A stretch of DNA of 53,947 nucleotides, taken from assembly GCF_020731355.1 (NCBI RefSeq), contig NZ_JAJFZK010000019.1, positions 1-53,947 of the forward strand. The letters are read 5' to 3'. Below the pieces are notes generated by a model. The model was not told where the DNA came from. It did not search any database and saw only the letters and a list, made by a program, of their open reading frames with translations. Made by a program: the position numbers and the translations under genes. Below, piece by piece: positions 16,358-25,677 of the stretch; the stretch's first letter is position 1; each line of letters begins with the position of its first letter. The DNA is from Bacillus sp. REN16 (GTDB lineage Bacteria > Bacillota > Bacilli > Bacillales > Bacillaceae_L).

Positions 16358-18920
16358 AGATTGATAATAGCTCCTGCGTTGTTAACTTCTTCTTCACACG
16401 ATAGATTGTAGGTAGATGAACATTAGGTCTTTTGTTAAATAATTCTTTTACATCAACATCTATTTTATAAATGATGTATGAATCCTCTTTAGATGAGCCT
16501 ATTCCGCCTAACACCAGTCCAATCTTTTCCCAATCATCGTAAAAATAATCTTGTAAAAGCGGAATGATTTTCGTTTCCATGGTTGAAATGATTTCTTCAT
16601 CTGACTTAGCGTTGATAAAATAGGCATGTCCAATCATATGGTCTCGATCATACAATACTTCAATACGTTTATTCATAATCGAAAGCATGGCTTCCACATT
16701 AATAACGTCACCCACAGATTCTAACAATTCAGGAGCTGGCATCATTTCTTCGAAAACGAATCGTCTCCGTAATGCCGTATCTAACAGCGCAATCGAACGG
16801 TCTGCTGTATTCATAGTTCCAATTACATATAAATTTGGTGGAAGGATAAACTTTTCCCTTGAATAAGGTAGTTCAAGAATTATTTCATTATCCGCGGTTA
16901 ATCGTTTATCTTCCTCTAGTAGCGTTAACAGTTCTCCAAAAATCTTGGAGATATTCCCTCGGTTTACTTCGTCAATTATCACAACATACCGCTTTGCATG
17001 AGAAAAATCGAATTGTTTATTTTCCTGGAGTGCTTTTATCACGATTCTTTTCTTTTCCTCATAGTCAAGCTGGATTCCCGTTGCTTCCGGTTTATCATCG
17101 GCATCCATTTTGCTCATTATCCAATTAAAAACAGCCCAATATCTCGTTTGATTTGCTCCACCAATTGCTTCCTTCACAAAGTTTATAGAGTTTCTCCAGT
17201 TTATATCATTTTCCTTCACATACTGATATATTTTTACCAATCTGTCCTTAGAAACAATCGAAATACCATCCGAATCTTCACTTGTTACATTTAGATTTCC
17301 ATTGCCCGATACATGGGAAATGGATTGAATCTTTCCTGTTAAAGATTCAAATTTGATATTCTGTTCCAAGCCCTTCTCAATTAAATAGTCATAGAGTTGT
17401 TCAAAGCGTATCTCTTCAGAATAATCATTCTGCTTAAATTGTATTCCTTCATACATCGCCTCGATTGCCGCTCTTTTTAATGGACCATCTGAAGGGACAA
17501 AATTCCCTTTACCATCAGATTTTAATCCCTCGATAAAATCCTCATAGGCATAGGACTGATGGAAGGTCACAGTTCGAATACGATCTTCCTTTATTAAACG
17601 GGCAAAGTATTGTTGAAGAGCTTCTCGCCCTTCTACTTCAAGTTCCTCAAATGTTTTTTTGTCAATTAACTCAATTGCACGATTTACAACATGATATGTC
17701 TTTCCTGTCCCAGGTGGTCCATAAAGCACATAGTTTTTTGCTGGCTCATCTTTCTCTATGTCCGTTGGCATTTCGTGAACTCCCTCTTTCATAAAGATAA
17801 GGTTGATCGCATTTTTATTTTTCACCTGATTAATTGTACTCCGGTATCCACCGTAGCCAATATATTCATTTACTTCCTTATCCAACCATTCAATCGGAAG
17901 TAAATGGCCATACTCTTCCGAAAAGCTGTAACCTTCATTTGCATCTTTCGTAAGTCTGCCTACCGCACTAATACGTAAGACAGATTTTGTTTTCCCTTCT
18001 ATTTTACGAGTAAATGTTGATTTCAATGCAACATAGTCTCCTGCTTTCATAGAAAAGAATTGCTTAAGGGCCTTTTGACCAGCGGTTGAATCTTCCTTTT
18101 CTTCTATAAAAGTTTCAATATTATCTTCTATAATATATTCGGATAAATCCATACTTAGAAAATTAGTAGCAATGTAATTATTCTGAATCAGAAAATCCTT
18201 AATTGATTGATCAGAACCATATGTATGACCAACTAGAAAATATCTAACAGAGTCATCAATTTTTGCATCCCGCTCTGCGAATAAATCCCAAATAAACGAA
18301 GAAATTTGGTGGCTAGACCAACTTGAAAACACATCAAGTTTTTTAAGAAGAGTCATTACTTGATAATTTAGTTCAATCGAATATTGAGGTTCTAGTATCT
18401 CATCCCTCACACCTAATTCTTTTCCTAACTCAATTAATATAGGTGGAGAATAGATATTAAAAAACTTTTCTGGAACATAAATATTTAATATTTTTAAAAG
18501 GACCATATTAAACAACGGTATTTCCATTTTACTAATTTCTGAAATTCGGTCCTCCTTTGCAAATGTAATGGCATCAACAATTGTATTTTTCACTTTATAA
18601 AATACTTTCTGAAGTGCATCCCCATGTAAAATAACCTGATTTTTTCCATACCCCTTACAATATTCATCATTCTTGGCCAGATAAACTCCAAATTTAGAAG
18701 AATTACCTCCCCCTATTCCTGCTAATATCTGTTTTCTTTCTAGCCAATAAATGAAACAATCCTTTGTTTTGGTATTTGCATATTCTTCAATCGTAATGTT
18801 ATGTAATGAGTTTAAAGGAAATCGTTCAATAAATGATTTTCGTTCAGATTCCCCATTAATCGTTGTGGCTGGATTTGGACTAAATTGAGCAGCTTTTTCT
18901 ATAATTGTTTGAAGATTCAC
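16350..18920 (-). CDS. mcrB: McrB, GTPase subunit with modified-base-reading N-terminus
   Basis: An 856-residue McrB. The AAA+ GTPase part has Walker A GPPGTGKT (401-408), a Walker B followed by the McrB signature NRGNISKIFGE, and the sensor segment IGTMNTADRSIALLDTALRRRF. The N-terminal 390 residues differ from the E. coli DUF3578 reader. Residues about 225-370 (from RYFLVGHTYG through DYVALKSTFTR to INQVKN) resemble EVE/PUA-like domains that bind modified bases. The pair would cut DNA carrying certain methylated or hypermodified bases. It is the first gene of the pair, and a promoter must lie in the gap beyond 18920. Confidence 0.88.
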   Translation of the reverse strand: MNLQTIIEKAAQFSPNPATTINGESERKSFIERFPLNSLHNITIEEYANTKTKDCFIYWLERKQILAGIGGGNSSKFGVYLAKNDEYCKGYGKNQVILHGDALQKVFYKVKNTIVDAITFAKEDRISEISKMEIPLFNMVLLKILNIYVPEKFFNIYSPPILIELGKELGVRDEILEPQYSIELNYQVMTLLKKLDVFSSWSSHQISSFIWDLFAERDAKIDDSVRYFLVGHTYGSDQSIKDFLIQNNYIATNFLSMDLSEYIIEDNIETFIEEKEDSTAGQKALKQFFSMKAGDYVALKSTFTRKIEGKTKSVLRISAVGRLTKDANEGYSFSEEYGHLLPIEWLDKEVNEYIGYGGYRSTINQVKNKNAINLIFMKEGVHEMPTDIEKDEPAKNYVLYGPPGTGKTYHVVNRAIELIDKKTFEELEVEGREALQQYFARLIKEDRIRTVTFHQSYAYEDFIEGLKSDGKGNFVPSDGPLKRAAIEAMYEGIQFKQNDYSEEIRFEQLYDYLIEKGLEQNIKFESLTGKIQSISHVSGNGNLNVTSEDSDGISIVSKDRLVKIYQYVKENDINWRNSINFVKEAIGGANQTRYWAVFNWIMSKMDADDKPEATGIQLDYEEKKRIVIKALQENKQFDFSHAKRYVVIIDEVNRGNISKIFGELLTLLEEDKRLTADNEIILELPYSREKFILPPNLYVIGTMNTADRSIALLDTALRRRFVFEEMMPAPELLESVGDVINVEAMLSIMNKRIEVLYDRDHMIGHAYFINAKSDEEIISTMETKIIPLLQDYFYDDWEKIGLVLGGIGSSKEDSYIIYKIDVDVKELFNKRPNVHLPTIYRVKKKLTTQELLSIYE

Positions 18921-19591
18921 TTGTAGATTACACTCCCTTTTAAAATGAAAACCTTACCATTATTCTAGCCTATTGGATCACTAGAAGTTTATTAGTATGC
19001 TCAAATGATTTTTCTAGTACAATTTGGGATAGATTTAAATTGCTTATACGGCTATTTTCCTTGATCCTCAACTATACTAAGGGTACTGTCTTCTATGACA
19101 TTAAGAAATGATTTTTTTCTAGGGTTTTACACTATATTGTCTCGTTATTAAATTTTTTCAAAACTGAATGAGACAATACTCTCCTCTTGAAACTCTCTTT
19201 AATACACGAAAGTAATCTGGTACTGTTGAAGAATTATTCCCTCCATGTGAAACCGGGACCATATCCGCCAAAACAGTTCCATAATTCTTCCAATTCCCAC
19301 CATACTTTCAATTACTGCTTCACATTGACCTATCATGGTACTCCCCTTTTCGTTGGATATCAAATTAATCAACAAATCAAAGTGACTTGTCAAATACGAC
19401 TACTCTCTGGGAGTTACCTATCACTAGAATTACAAGCCGGTGGTAAGAGACTCCAATAGAAAAAGGCCACGAGAAAGTGGTCCACTTAAAATCCTTTCGT
19501 AATAAGTTGGTGCCTGACCCCCTGTCGACTTACGCTTTACTAGACTGAAGGTCAGGCACCCGGGTCACATAACTCTCCGTGTTTGCCAGTT
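18921..19591. other. interval without a convincing gene
   Basis: The region upstream of mcrB holds no frame with a good ribosome site. An open frame at 19187-19459 begins with TTG and has no Shine-Dalgarno; the opposite strand also has a short frame. The composition could be old coding sequence, but I cannot name it. A GTGCCTG-type hairpin repeat lies at 19510-19559. Confidence 0.4.
19510..19559. repeat. GTGCCTG-type hairpin repeat, copy 2
   Basis: GTGCCTGAC and GTCAGGCAC are perfect 9-bp arms around a 32-base centre. It is non-coding and stands between genes, like the other copies in this window. Confidence 0.75.
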
Positions 19592-19753
19592 TTACTCATC
19601 TTCTTTTCCCCAAAATATCTCTTCTTTCTCTTTAATAATTTGCTCTTTGGGAGGCCTGCTATCAAAATAATTATCAAATAACATATTGAGTAATTTTATC
19701 CGTTCCCCATTTTCCATTTCTTCAATTGCTTTCATAATCTCTTTAGCAGTCAT
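19592..19753 (-). CDS. small hypothetical protein, 53 aa
   Basis: A 53-residue acidic/basic helical peptide beginning MTAKEIMKAIEEMENGER, followed by KLLNMLFDNYF and a charged tail. A GAGGTGATTATGA sequence precedes the ATG at a usable distance, which supports it as a real gene. The pattern of a short amphipathic peptide recalls antitoxin-like or small regulatory proteins, but no partner lies next to it. It sits between two GTGCCTG hairpin repeats. Confidence 0.55.
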   Translation of the reverse strand: MTAKEIMKAIEEMENGERIKLLNMLFDNYFDSRPPKEQIIKEKEEIFWGKEDE

Positions 19754-19820
19754 TCATAATCACCTCATATAATTAAATTATTTTAACTCAATTTCACAAT
19801 AGGACCAAAATTTTAAAAAG

Positions 19821-19870
19821 GTGCCTGTCCCCCAGTTAATTTAAGTATTAACGTACTCGGGGACAGGCAC
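19821..19870. repeat. GTGCCTG-type hairpin repeat, copy 3 (perfect arms)
   Basis: GTGCCTGTCCCC and GGGGACAGGCAC are perfect 12-bp arms around a 26-base AT-rich centre. It is the best-preserved copy and sits between the 53-residue gene and the UPF0158 gene. Confidence 0.85.
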
Positions 19871-19928
19871 ACTAATCAAGGAACTGAGCACTAAGGGTCG
19901 GCACTTAACAATCATTCTCTGTTAAAAC

Positions 19929-20396
19929 TCATTTTATATAGTCAATACCATTGCTTTCACAAAATTCCACAGCTATTTCCTTATATTTCATATCTCGGTA
20001 ATCATACCATTTCTCAGTTATTCCTAAACGATCGACAGTGTCCTTAAATCGCCTGAATGCCCCTTTTCCACGAATTGATTTGAGCAATGCAGTTTGCATA
20101 TTACTATCAGTTAATCCATAACAAAAACTTTCCATCATATCATACTCATTAATATCATATTGAGAAGGAAACGCAGCATATTTTCCAAAGTTATCTACTA
20201 TATCCAAGGCTATCTTCACTTCATCTCGTTGCCATTCAGACAAGTGCTCATAGTCCTCTCCATCTTCTGCGATTAAAAGGGCATCTTGTGAGACATAAAC
20301 GAGTTCTCCAGTATCTAGATTAAGATACGATCGGTTCTCATCCGATTGCATTTCCATTCCTTCAATTATATGTTCAAGCTTCACTTTCATAGACAT
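19929..20396 (-). CDS. UPF0158 family protein
   Basis: A 155-residue protein of the UPF0158 family, function unknown. The family look is clear in LDTGELVYVSQDALL near the N-terminus and in the C-terminal LLKSIRGKGAFRRFKDTVDRLGI and WYDYRDMKYKEIAVEFC segments. The start at 20396 was chosen because GAAGGG lies five bases before ATG; the earlier in-frame ATG at 20432 lacks one. It has no clear operon partner. Confidence 0.8.
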   Translation of the reverse strand: MSMKVKLEHIIEGMEMQSDENRSYLNLDTGELVYVSQDALLIAEDGEDYEHLSEWQRDEVKIALDIVDNFGKYAAFPSQYDINEYDMMESFCYGLTDSNMQTALLKSIRGKGAFRRFKDTVDRLGITEKWYDYRDMKYKEIAVEFCESNGIDYIK

Positions 20397-20552
20397 TATC
20401 CCTTCAAAAAAATAGTATAGATTAATTTTCATTTCAATTTCTTATCTATAATTTCGAACAACTTACCTTAAATTACCCCAAATGTTGAATGGATGATATT
20501 ACTTCAAGATGCTGTCTGCGTTTCTTTGATATTTCTACATACTCATCGTACA

Positions 20553-20963
20553 TCAATTCTTCATATTCAAAACTATGATTGTTTCCATTGTTTCGTAGTA
20601 TTTTTTGTATAAAACATCCATTAAGGCTTCAATTTTATGTAGTTTTTCTGACACAAGGAACTTTTGCTCCTTATCTCCCTGATACACATAGATTTCGGAG
20701 TTAAGGTTACCCCCCATAATATATCGTGAACTTTTATATTCAAATAAAAAGAAACTTTCATGCTCCATATAAACGATCATACAGTTTCTAATTGCTTTGG
20801 ATAGAAGGTGCAGATTTCGATCATAATTGGAATTTAATTCAGTATTAACTAATCTACCTTCTTTTTTACATTCTTTACACAGGTGTTCACGGTGGCCTCT
20901 TCCGCTAAATTTTTCATTGGGTAGAAAATCTCCACAACCTTTACAGTAATGGCCTCGTTTCAT
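20553..20963 (-). CDS. zinc-ribbon hypothetical protein, apparently frameshifted at its 3' end
   Basis: About 136 residues starting MKRGHYCKGCGDFLPNEKF. Two CxxC pairs (CKGC, then CKEC) in the first 35 residues form a zinc-ribbon-like head seen in many small Bacillus proteins of unknown function; an alternative GTG start lies at 20972. The annotated frame ends in an untypical tail (IIVLNMKN). One base shift near 20575-20590 opens a more natural tail, SFEYEELMYDEYVEISKKR and onward, ending at a TAA at 20473-20475. The gene is therefore probably frameshifted or a recent pseudogene. Confidence 0.6.
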   Translation of the reverse strand: MKRGHYCKGCGDFLPNEKFSGRGHREHLCKECKKEGRLVNTELNSNYDRNLHLLSKAIRNCMIVYMEHESFFLFEYKSSRYIMGGNLNSEIYVYQGDKEQKFLVSEKLHKIEALMDVLYKKYYETMETIIVLNMKN

Positions 20964-21036
20964 ACGTCCCACTTGTAAAACTCCTCATTAAATAATCTTT
21001 TAAATCTACTGATTAGTATTTTATCATAGAGACTAG

Positions 21037-21765
21037 GCAGGTAATGGTGAAAATATTAACGTTGAAATTCAAGTTATTAACCAACATGATTTACCAGAAC
21101 GGATTCTTTACTATTGGGCAAAAACTTATTCGTCCTCCATTAATTCTAGTGACCAATATCGAAAACTACGTCCCACTATTTCCATTTCTATCTTGAACTT
21201 CTCACTTTTCCCTACTGAAACTGATGACTTCCATACAATATTTCATATTCGAGAAAAAAATAAACATTTTCTTTGGAGTGACCAACTTGAATTCCATGTG
21301 TTTGATTTAACCTCTTTCGTGGTACAATGGAGAAAATACCGTCGGCAACTAAAAGAGAACAATGAACTGCCTTGGTTATTAATGTTAACCGCAGTGGATT
21401 ATCAAGAAAATAAATTAGACGATGACTTAATGTCCGAATTGGAGGAATGGGCAATGAACATCGAGCAAGTACGAGAAGCTCTTATTGAATGGGAAACAAT
21501 ATCAGCTAACAAAGAAAATCGTGTCATTTATGAAGCGCGTGCAAAAGAACTGCGCGATTTGTTAAGCAACCTTGAAGGTGAGCGGAGATTGGGGAGAGAA
21601 GAGGGAAAGGAAATAGGAAAAGAAATTGGTAAGGAGATAGGAAGAAAAGAAGAAAGATATCAAAATGCCCTAATGATGATTAATAAAGGCCTCGATTTTT
21701 CATTAATTCAGGAGATTACTGGTTTGCCTAGAGAAGAAATTCTAAAACTGAACAAAAATAAGTAA
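21037..21765 (+). pseudogene. 5'-truncated Rpn family nuclease/putative transposase
   Basis: The frame is open from 21037, right after an in-frame TAG, and reads NINVEIQVINQHDLPERILYYWAK before a possible TTG start at 21193. This is the middle of an Rpn (PD-(D/E)XK_2) protein: the EIQ strand and the RILYYWAKTY helix are typical. A charged coiled region with EIGKEIGKEIGRKEE and the common C-terminal IQEITGLPREEILKL follow. The N-terminal 60-80 residues with the first catalytic acidic residues are missing, so it is a remnant. A terminator follows. Confidence 0.75.
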
Positions 21766-21785
21766 GAACCAAATATAATTATTAT

Positions 21786-21812
21786 GCCACTCACCTTGCT
21801 GAGTGGCCGTTT
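21786..21812 (+). terminator. terminator after the Rpn remnant
   Basis: GCCACTCA and TGAGTGGC are perfect 8-bp arms with a short loop, followed by CGTTTTATATT. Confidence 0.75.
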
Positions 21813-21944
21813 TATATTAGGGTTAAAAAACTTTATCCAATTCCGAATTTTTCTAATAAATCACTCAAATAAAATAATTAGTTGTTTGTATTTCCACAAA
21901 AAAACACCTACAACTTAATGTAGATGCCATGTATTTAACCAATA

Positions 21945-22241
21945 TTATTTATTCTTCCAATAAACATTTTCCCGCTTATGTTTTATACCGTCGATCCAAA
22001 CGACAGCTGCCTCTTCAATAACTTCAAATACCAACATAACCTGATAAAGTCCGAGACTTACCCAATATCCTTCCAGCATACCGTTGAGAATTTTCTTCGC
22101 CGTAATAGTAGGCGTATAGGATAAACGATTAAACGAATCCAAATATATTTTTTCTTTTACATCCGAAGGGTATGCTCGGATATTACTCAATTCGTCTAGC
22201 ACAGTTTGCGACCAAAAAATACTATACTCTTTTGTCCTAGA
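21945..22241 (-). pseudogene. RelE/ParE-like toxin lacking a usual start codon
   Basis: The frame reads SIFWSQTVLDELSNIRAYP, then about 50 residues including VSLGLYQVMLVFEV and WIDGIKHKRENVYW, typical of RelE/ParE-type toxins that include an IRxYP segment. The only usual start codon is a GTG at 22202, which would remove the first beta-strand (YSIFWSQT). The frame stays open back to the antitoxin stop codon at 22242 with no ATG, GTG or TTG. The toxin is therefore either initiated at a rare codon or dead. The antitoxin upstream is also broken. Confidence 0.6.
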
Positions 22242-22501
22242 TTAAGACTCTTTGAAACTTTCCCGAAGATACTCGATCCCCTGTTCTTTGTTGTATATGC
22301 GTCCGTTCCGACGATCATCTCGGCTTTTTTGAACCTGAAAAATAAGTTCTTCATCTTTTGCCAGGTATTCAACTTCCGTCTCGTGTAGTGTTTCTTTTTC
22401 CCGTTTCATGTTTAAATATTCATAAAATCATACACCTCAAGGGTATCTTGTTCAGGAATTTGATCAATTATTCGCTTTAGTTCTTCACGATTCACACTCA
22501 A
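22242..22501 (-). pseudogene. frameshifted antitoxin gene of the RelE-like pair
   Basis: From a TTG at 22501 (or GTG at 22496), with GGCGGTGAAAGG upstream, the frame reads NREELKRIIDQIPEQDTLEV then YDFMNI and stops. One inserted base would rejoin it to YLNMKREKETLHE and the rest, which ends at 22242. The second part alone has an ATG at 22409 (55 residues). Antitoxins beginning with this ELKRIIDQIPE-type helix are common before RelE-like toxins. A one-base deletion in an AAA-like run near 22415-22420 explains the break. Confidence 0.6.
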
Positions 22502-22581
22502 AACCTTTCACCGCCTTGTGGATTATATCTTCTTTTATATCATATTTAAAACGCAAACACACTCAACATTGGTGGCGTTCA

Positions 22582-25500
22582 TTATCTAACGACAAATTTA
22601 GTTTGGCTATGCCCTTCTCTTGTTTTGTTCACTTCTAAGGTTGCTGGGATGGTGTTCTTTAGTTCTTGCACATGGGAGATAACCCCAATCATCCGGCCAG
22701 ATTGCTGTAAATCGATTAATGTGTCTATTGCTTTGTTAAGCGATTCCTCATCAAGTGAACCAAAACCTTCATCAATGAACATTGTATCAATCGATACCCC
22801 ACCTTGGAAGCTCTGGATAACATCTGCCATCCCTAGTGCAAGACATAAGGATGCGTTAAACTTTTCACCGCCTGATAATGTTTTTACATCACGTGTTTGT
22901 CCAGTGTATGAATCATAGACATCAAGTCCAAGACCACTTTGTTTACCTCGACTTTCTTGACGGTCACTGCGAAGTAACATGAATTGCCCATTTGAAAGTT
23001 GCTTCAAACGTTCATTTGCCGCGATGATAATCTGTTCTAAATACTCAATTTGCAAATATCGTTCAAATGAGATTTTCTTGTTGTTTTGCCCTCTTACAAC
23101 ATCATACAAATCAGCAATGATATTCAACCGTTTTTCGAAGTCAGCCACTTTCTGTTCGGCTTCGGTAATTTTTTCCTTAAGCTCCATTGACTTTTCGAAA
23201 TGCTGCTTTGATTGTCGTACGGCTTCTTGGGCTTTTTCGAATGCGTTTTTCTGTTCGGTGAGAATCGCTGAAAGCTCTTCAAGGTCAACCTTTGTTTTAT
23301 CCTTCAATTCTTCATTCAGCTCTTTTACTTGCTGTGTGAGCGTTGATACCTGTTGATTATACTGATCGATGGCTTCTTTTAACTGCTCTCGGTCTTGTTC
23401 TGACAGCTTTGCATGAAGATATTGGTCTTCAGTCGAAAATTCTGCCTGCTGTAACGCTTCTAAAAATTGCTTTTCGGCATTGTCTTTTTTCATTTTGCTT
23501 TCATGAAGTTGGCTCTCGGCGTTTGTTTCATTTGCAGTCGCCTTCGCTACCTCTTCTTTTGTGACTTGAAGCTGTTTTTGAGCTGTTTCCCATGCCGTTT
23601 CTAATGTTTTTTTCAAAGCTTCTGTTTCCGCGATCTTTTGTTGTAACACACCTAAGTTTCGAACATCCTCAGGAATTCGACTAAGCTGTTCTTCATACAC
23701 AGCCTTTTTGGTTTCATAAGATGTATTCTGTTGTTGATGAATTTCTGCCATCTCATTCAATTTTGTTTCAAGTTGCTCAATATGTTTTTCTTTCTTATCT
23801 CGTTCAATCCTTAGCTTGCCAAGCTTGTCTTTTTCTTTTACTAAAGAATCGACATCCTGCTTTAATCTTTTTCCTTCTTCAACTAATCGTTGATATTCAC
23901 CGGAGACTTTGCTGGATTGAACTCTTATTTTTTCTAATTCTGCTTCATGTCTTTGAAGACTTTCCATGGTAACCTTCAATTCGGCAAGTGCCTGACGGTA
24001 CTCACTTTCATTTTGGGCTAATACAGATTTCACTCGCTCCATCTCTTCTTTTGACGGAACCGAATCTTGACCTTCTGCCTTATGAGGATGCTCTAGACTT
24101 CCACACACCGGACATGCTTGTCCATCATGCAAATGGGTCGCTGCAAGAATACTTGCCTGTCCATTCACCCACGCTTCCTCAAGTTTATCGTATTCCTTTT
24201 TGATGGCAGTGTAGTTTTCCTTTTTCGATTCCACATTTCTTTCAAGATCTCTTTTGTCGTTTATTAATTTAAGGAAATCCTGCAAAATCTTAACTCTCTC
24301 CCGCATTTCATTTAATGTCTGTTGCTTATTTCCTAAATGGTCGGTAGCAGTTTCAACTTCCTTAATCAATTGACTTTGCTGATTCTTTTCCAATTTTTCA
24401 GCTGTTAGATTCTCTTTTAAGCTCTTAATTTCTTTTTCAAGCTCAACAACTTGCTCTTTTTGAGCAGATAAATAGGCTTTCTTTCGATCCATGCCCTGAA
24501 TCGTTGGTAAAAATTCATTGAGATGCTCTAATCTTCTGCTCACTTGTTCGCGTTCTGATTTTCGATTTTCTTCGAACTGATATTTCTTTTGTGCTGCCTC
24601 AAACTGTTGTAACGCTGCATTACAATTGTTTTTAGCTTCAATAAGCCTTTTGCTCTTTACACTTACATCCTGGCGCCATTCATTCACTTGAACCTCATAT
24701 GTTTCAATCTTACTCGCCCGATTGGCATTTTCGAGCTGTTTTTCTTTTCCTGTATAATCATGTTCGAGGCTTTTTAACCCTTGCAAGGTTGTATTTTTTT
24801 CTTCCAGCTTTGTAAATTTTTCAATTATGGCCTCGGCCTTGTGAAACTCCTCAAGCTTTGTGTTGTATAGTAATCCCACTTCTTGTTCTTGTTGTTTTTT
24901 AGCGGCAATATCTTGTTGATAATAAGTAGTTTCTTCATCTAACCCAGCCACAACCTGATGTGTATTTAGATGCTCCTGTGCTAGCGTGTCAAAGAGAAGT
25001 GAGTCTTCACGAAGCGGAAGCGTTGCCTGTATATCCCCGATATAGCGATTTCTTGTCTCAGCTTCCCGATTATACGTATCTTCGGCGAATTTTTTCTTAA
25101 TCTTTAACCGATCGTTAATTTCTCTGTATGTCCCTGTTCTAAATATCTTCCGAAGGATCTCTTCCTTGTTTTCTGTTTGTGAGGTTAATAGCTTACGAAA
25201 TTCTCCCTGTGGAAGCATAACAATTTGGCTAAATTGATCTTTCGTTAAGCCAACCAATTCTTCGACTCTCTTATTAATTTCAGAAACAATTTGGCGATCC
25301 ACACATGGAACTTCACGTCCGTCTATTTTCTCGTAAAATTCATATTGATCCCCAGTTGCACTTTTATTTCCTTGTTTGATATGGGGAAGCTGTCTTCTCA
25401 CTCGATAATGACGACTATGGAGTTCAAACTCAAGCTCAACTGCTGTATATACATCATCATCCGCAAAATCACTGCGCATATACCTCGTATCACTTCGGTC

Positions 25501-25677
25501 TTCCCCGCTTGCTGAACCATATAAGGCAAAACAAATCGCATCAAAAATCGTCGTTTTTCCTGCCCCTGTATTACCTGAAATAACAAACAAACGGTTATTT
25601 TTCAACTCTGTAAAATCGATCACTTCTGTGTCCTTGTATGGACCAAAAGCTGTCATTGAAAGTTTTATCGGTCTCAT
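22582..25677 (-). CDS. sbcC: SbcC, DNA double-strand-break exonuclease ATPase subunit
   Basis: A 1031-residue SMC/Rad50-like ATPase that works with SbcD to trim DNA hairpins and protein-blocked ends. Walker A is at 35-42 (GNTGAGKT), long coiled coils fill the middle, a zinc-hook CPVC appears in DGQACPVCGSLEHPH, the ABC signature is LSGGEKFNASL, and Walker B is SIDTMFIDEGFGSLDEES. The start at 25677 overlaps the sbcD stop by four bases (ATGA), typical of this pair. I recall B. subtilis SbcC as slightly longer, about 1130 residues, so the coiled coils here are shorter. Confidence 0.95.
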   Translation of the reverse strand: MRPIKLSMTAFGPYKDTEVIDFTELKNNRLFVISGNTGAGKTTIFDAICFALYGSASGEDRSDTRYMRSDFADDDVYTAVELEFELHSRHYRVRRQLPHIKQGNKSATGDQYEFYEKIDGREVPCVDRQIVSEINKRVEELVGLTKDQFSQIVMLPQGEFRKLLTSQTENKEEILRKIFRTGTYREINDRLKIKKKFAEDTYNREAETRNRYIGDIQATLPLREDSLLFDTLAQEHLNTHQVVAGLDEETTYYQQDIAAKKQQEQEVGLLYNTKLEEFHKAEAIIEKFTKLEEKNTTLQGLKSLEHDYTGKEKQLENANRASKIETYEVQVNEWRQDVSVKSKRLIEAKNNCNAALQQFEAAQKKYQFEENRKSEREQVSRRLEHLNEFLPTIQGMDRKKAYLSAQKEQVVELEKEIKSLKENLTAEKLEKNQQSQLIKEVETATDHLGNKQQTLNEMRERVKILQDFLKLINDKRDLERNVESKKENYTAIKKEYDKLEEAWVNGQASILAATHLHDGQACPVCGSLEHPHKAEGQDSVPSKEEMERVKSVLAQNESEYRQALAELKVTMESLQRHEAELEKIRVQSSKVSGEYQRLVEEGKRLKQDVDSLVKEKDKLGKLRIERDKKEKHIEQLETKLNEMAEIHQQQNTSYETKKAVYEEQLSRIPEDVRNLGVLQQKIAETEALKKTLETAWETAQKQLQVTKEEVAKATANETNAESQLHESKMKKDNAEKQFLEALQQAEFSTEDQYLHAKLSEQDREQLKEAIDQYNQQVSTLTQQVKELNEELKDKTKVDLEELSAILTEQKNAFEKAQEAVRQSKQHFEKSMELKEKITEAEQKVADFEKRLNIIADLYDVVRGQNNKKISFERYLQIEYLEQIIIAANERLKQLSNGQFMLLRSDRQESRGKQSGLGLDVYDSYTGQTRDVKTLSGGEKFNASLCLALGMADVIQSFQGGVSIDTMFIDEGFGSLDEESLNKAIDTLIDLQQSGRMIGVISHVQELKNTIPATLEVNKTREGHSQTKFVVR

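Noticed and set aside
19187..19459. Open frame of 90 codons upstream of mcrB
   Set aside because: It starts at TTG without a Shine-Dalgarno sequence, and the opposite strand is equally open. Nothing shows which strand, if any, is coding.
22582..25677. SMC-like protein of a defence system (for example Wadjet or RecN-type)
   Set aside because: The zinc hook, length and overlap with an Mre11-like gene make it SbcC.
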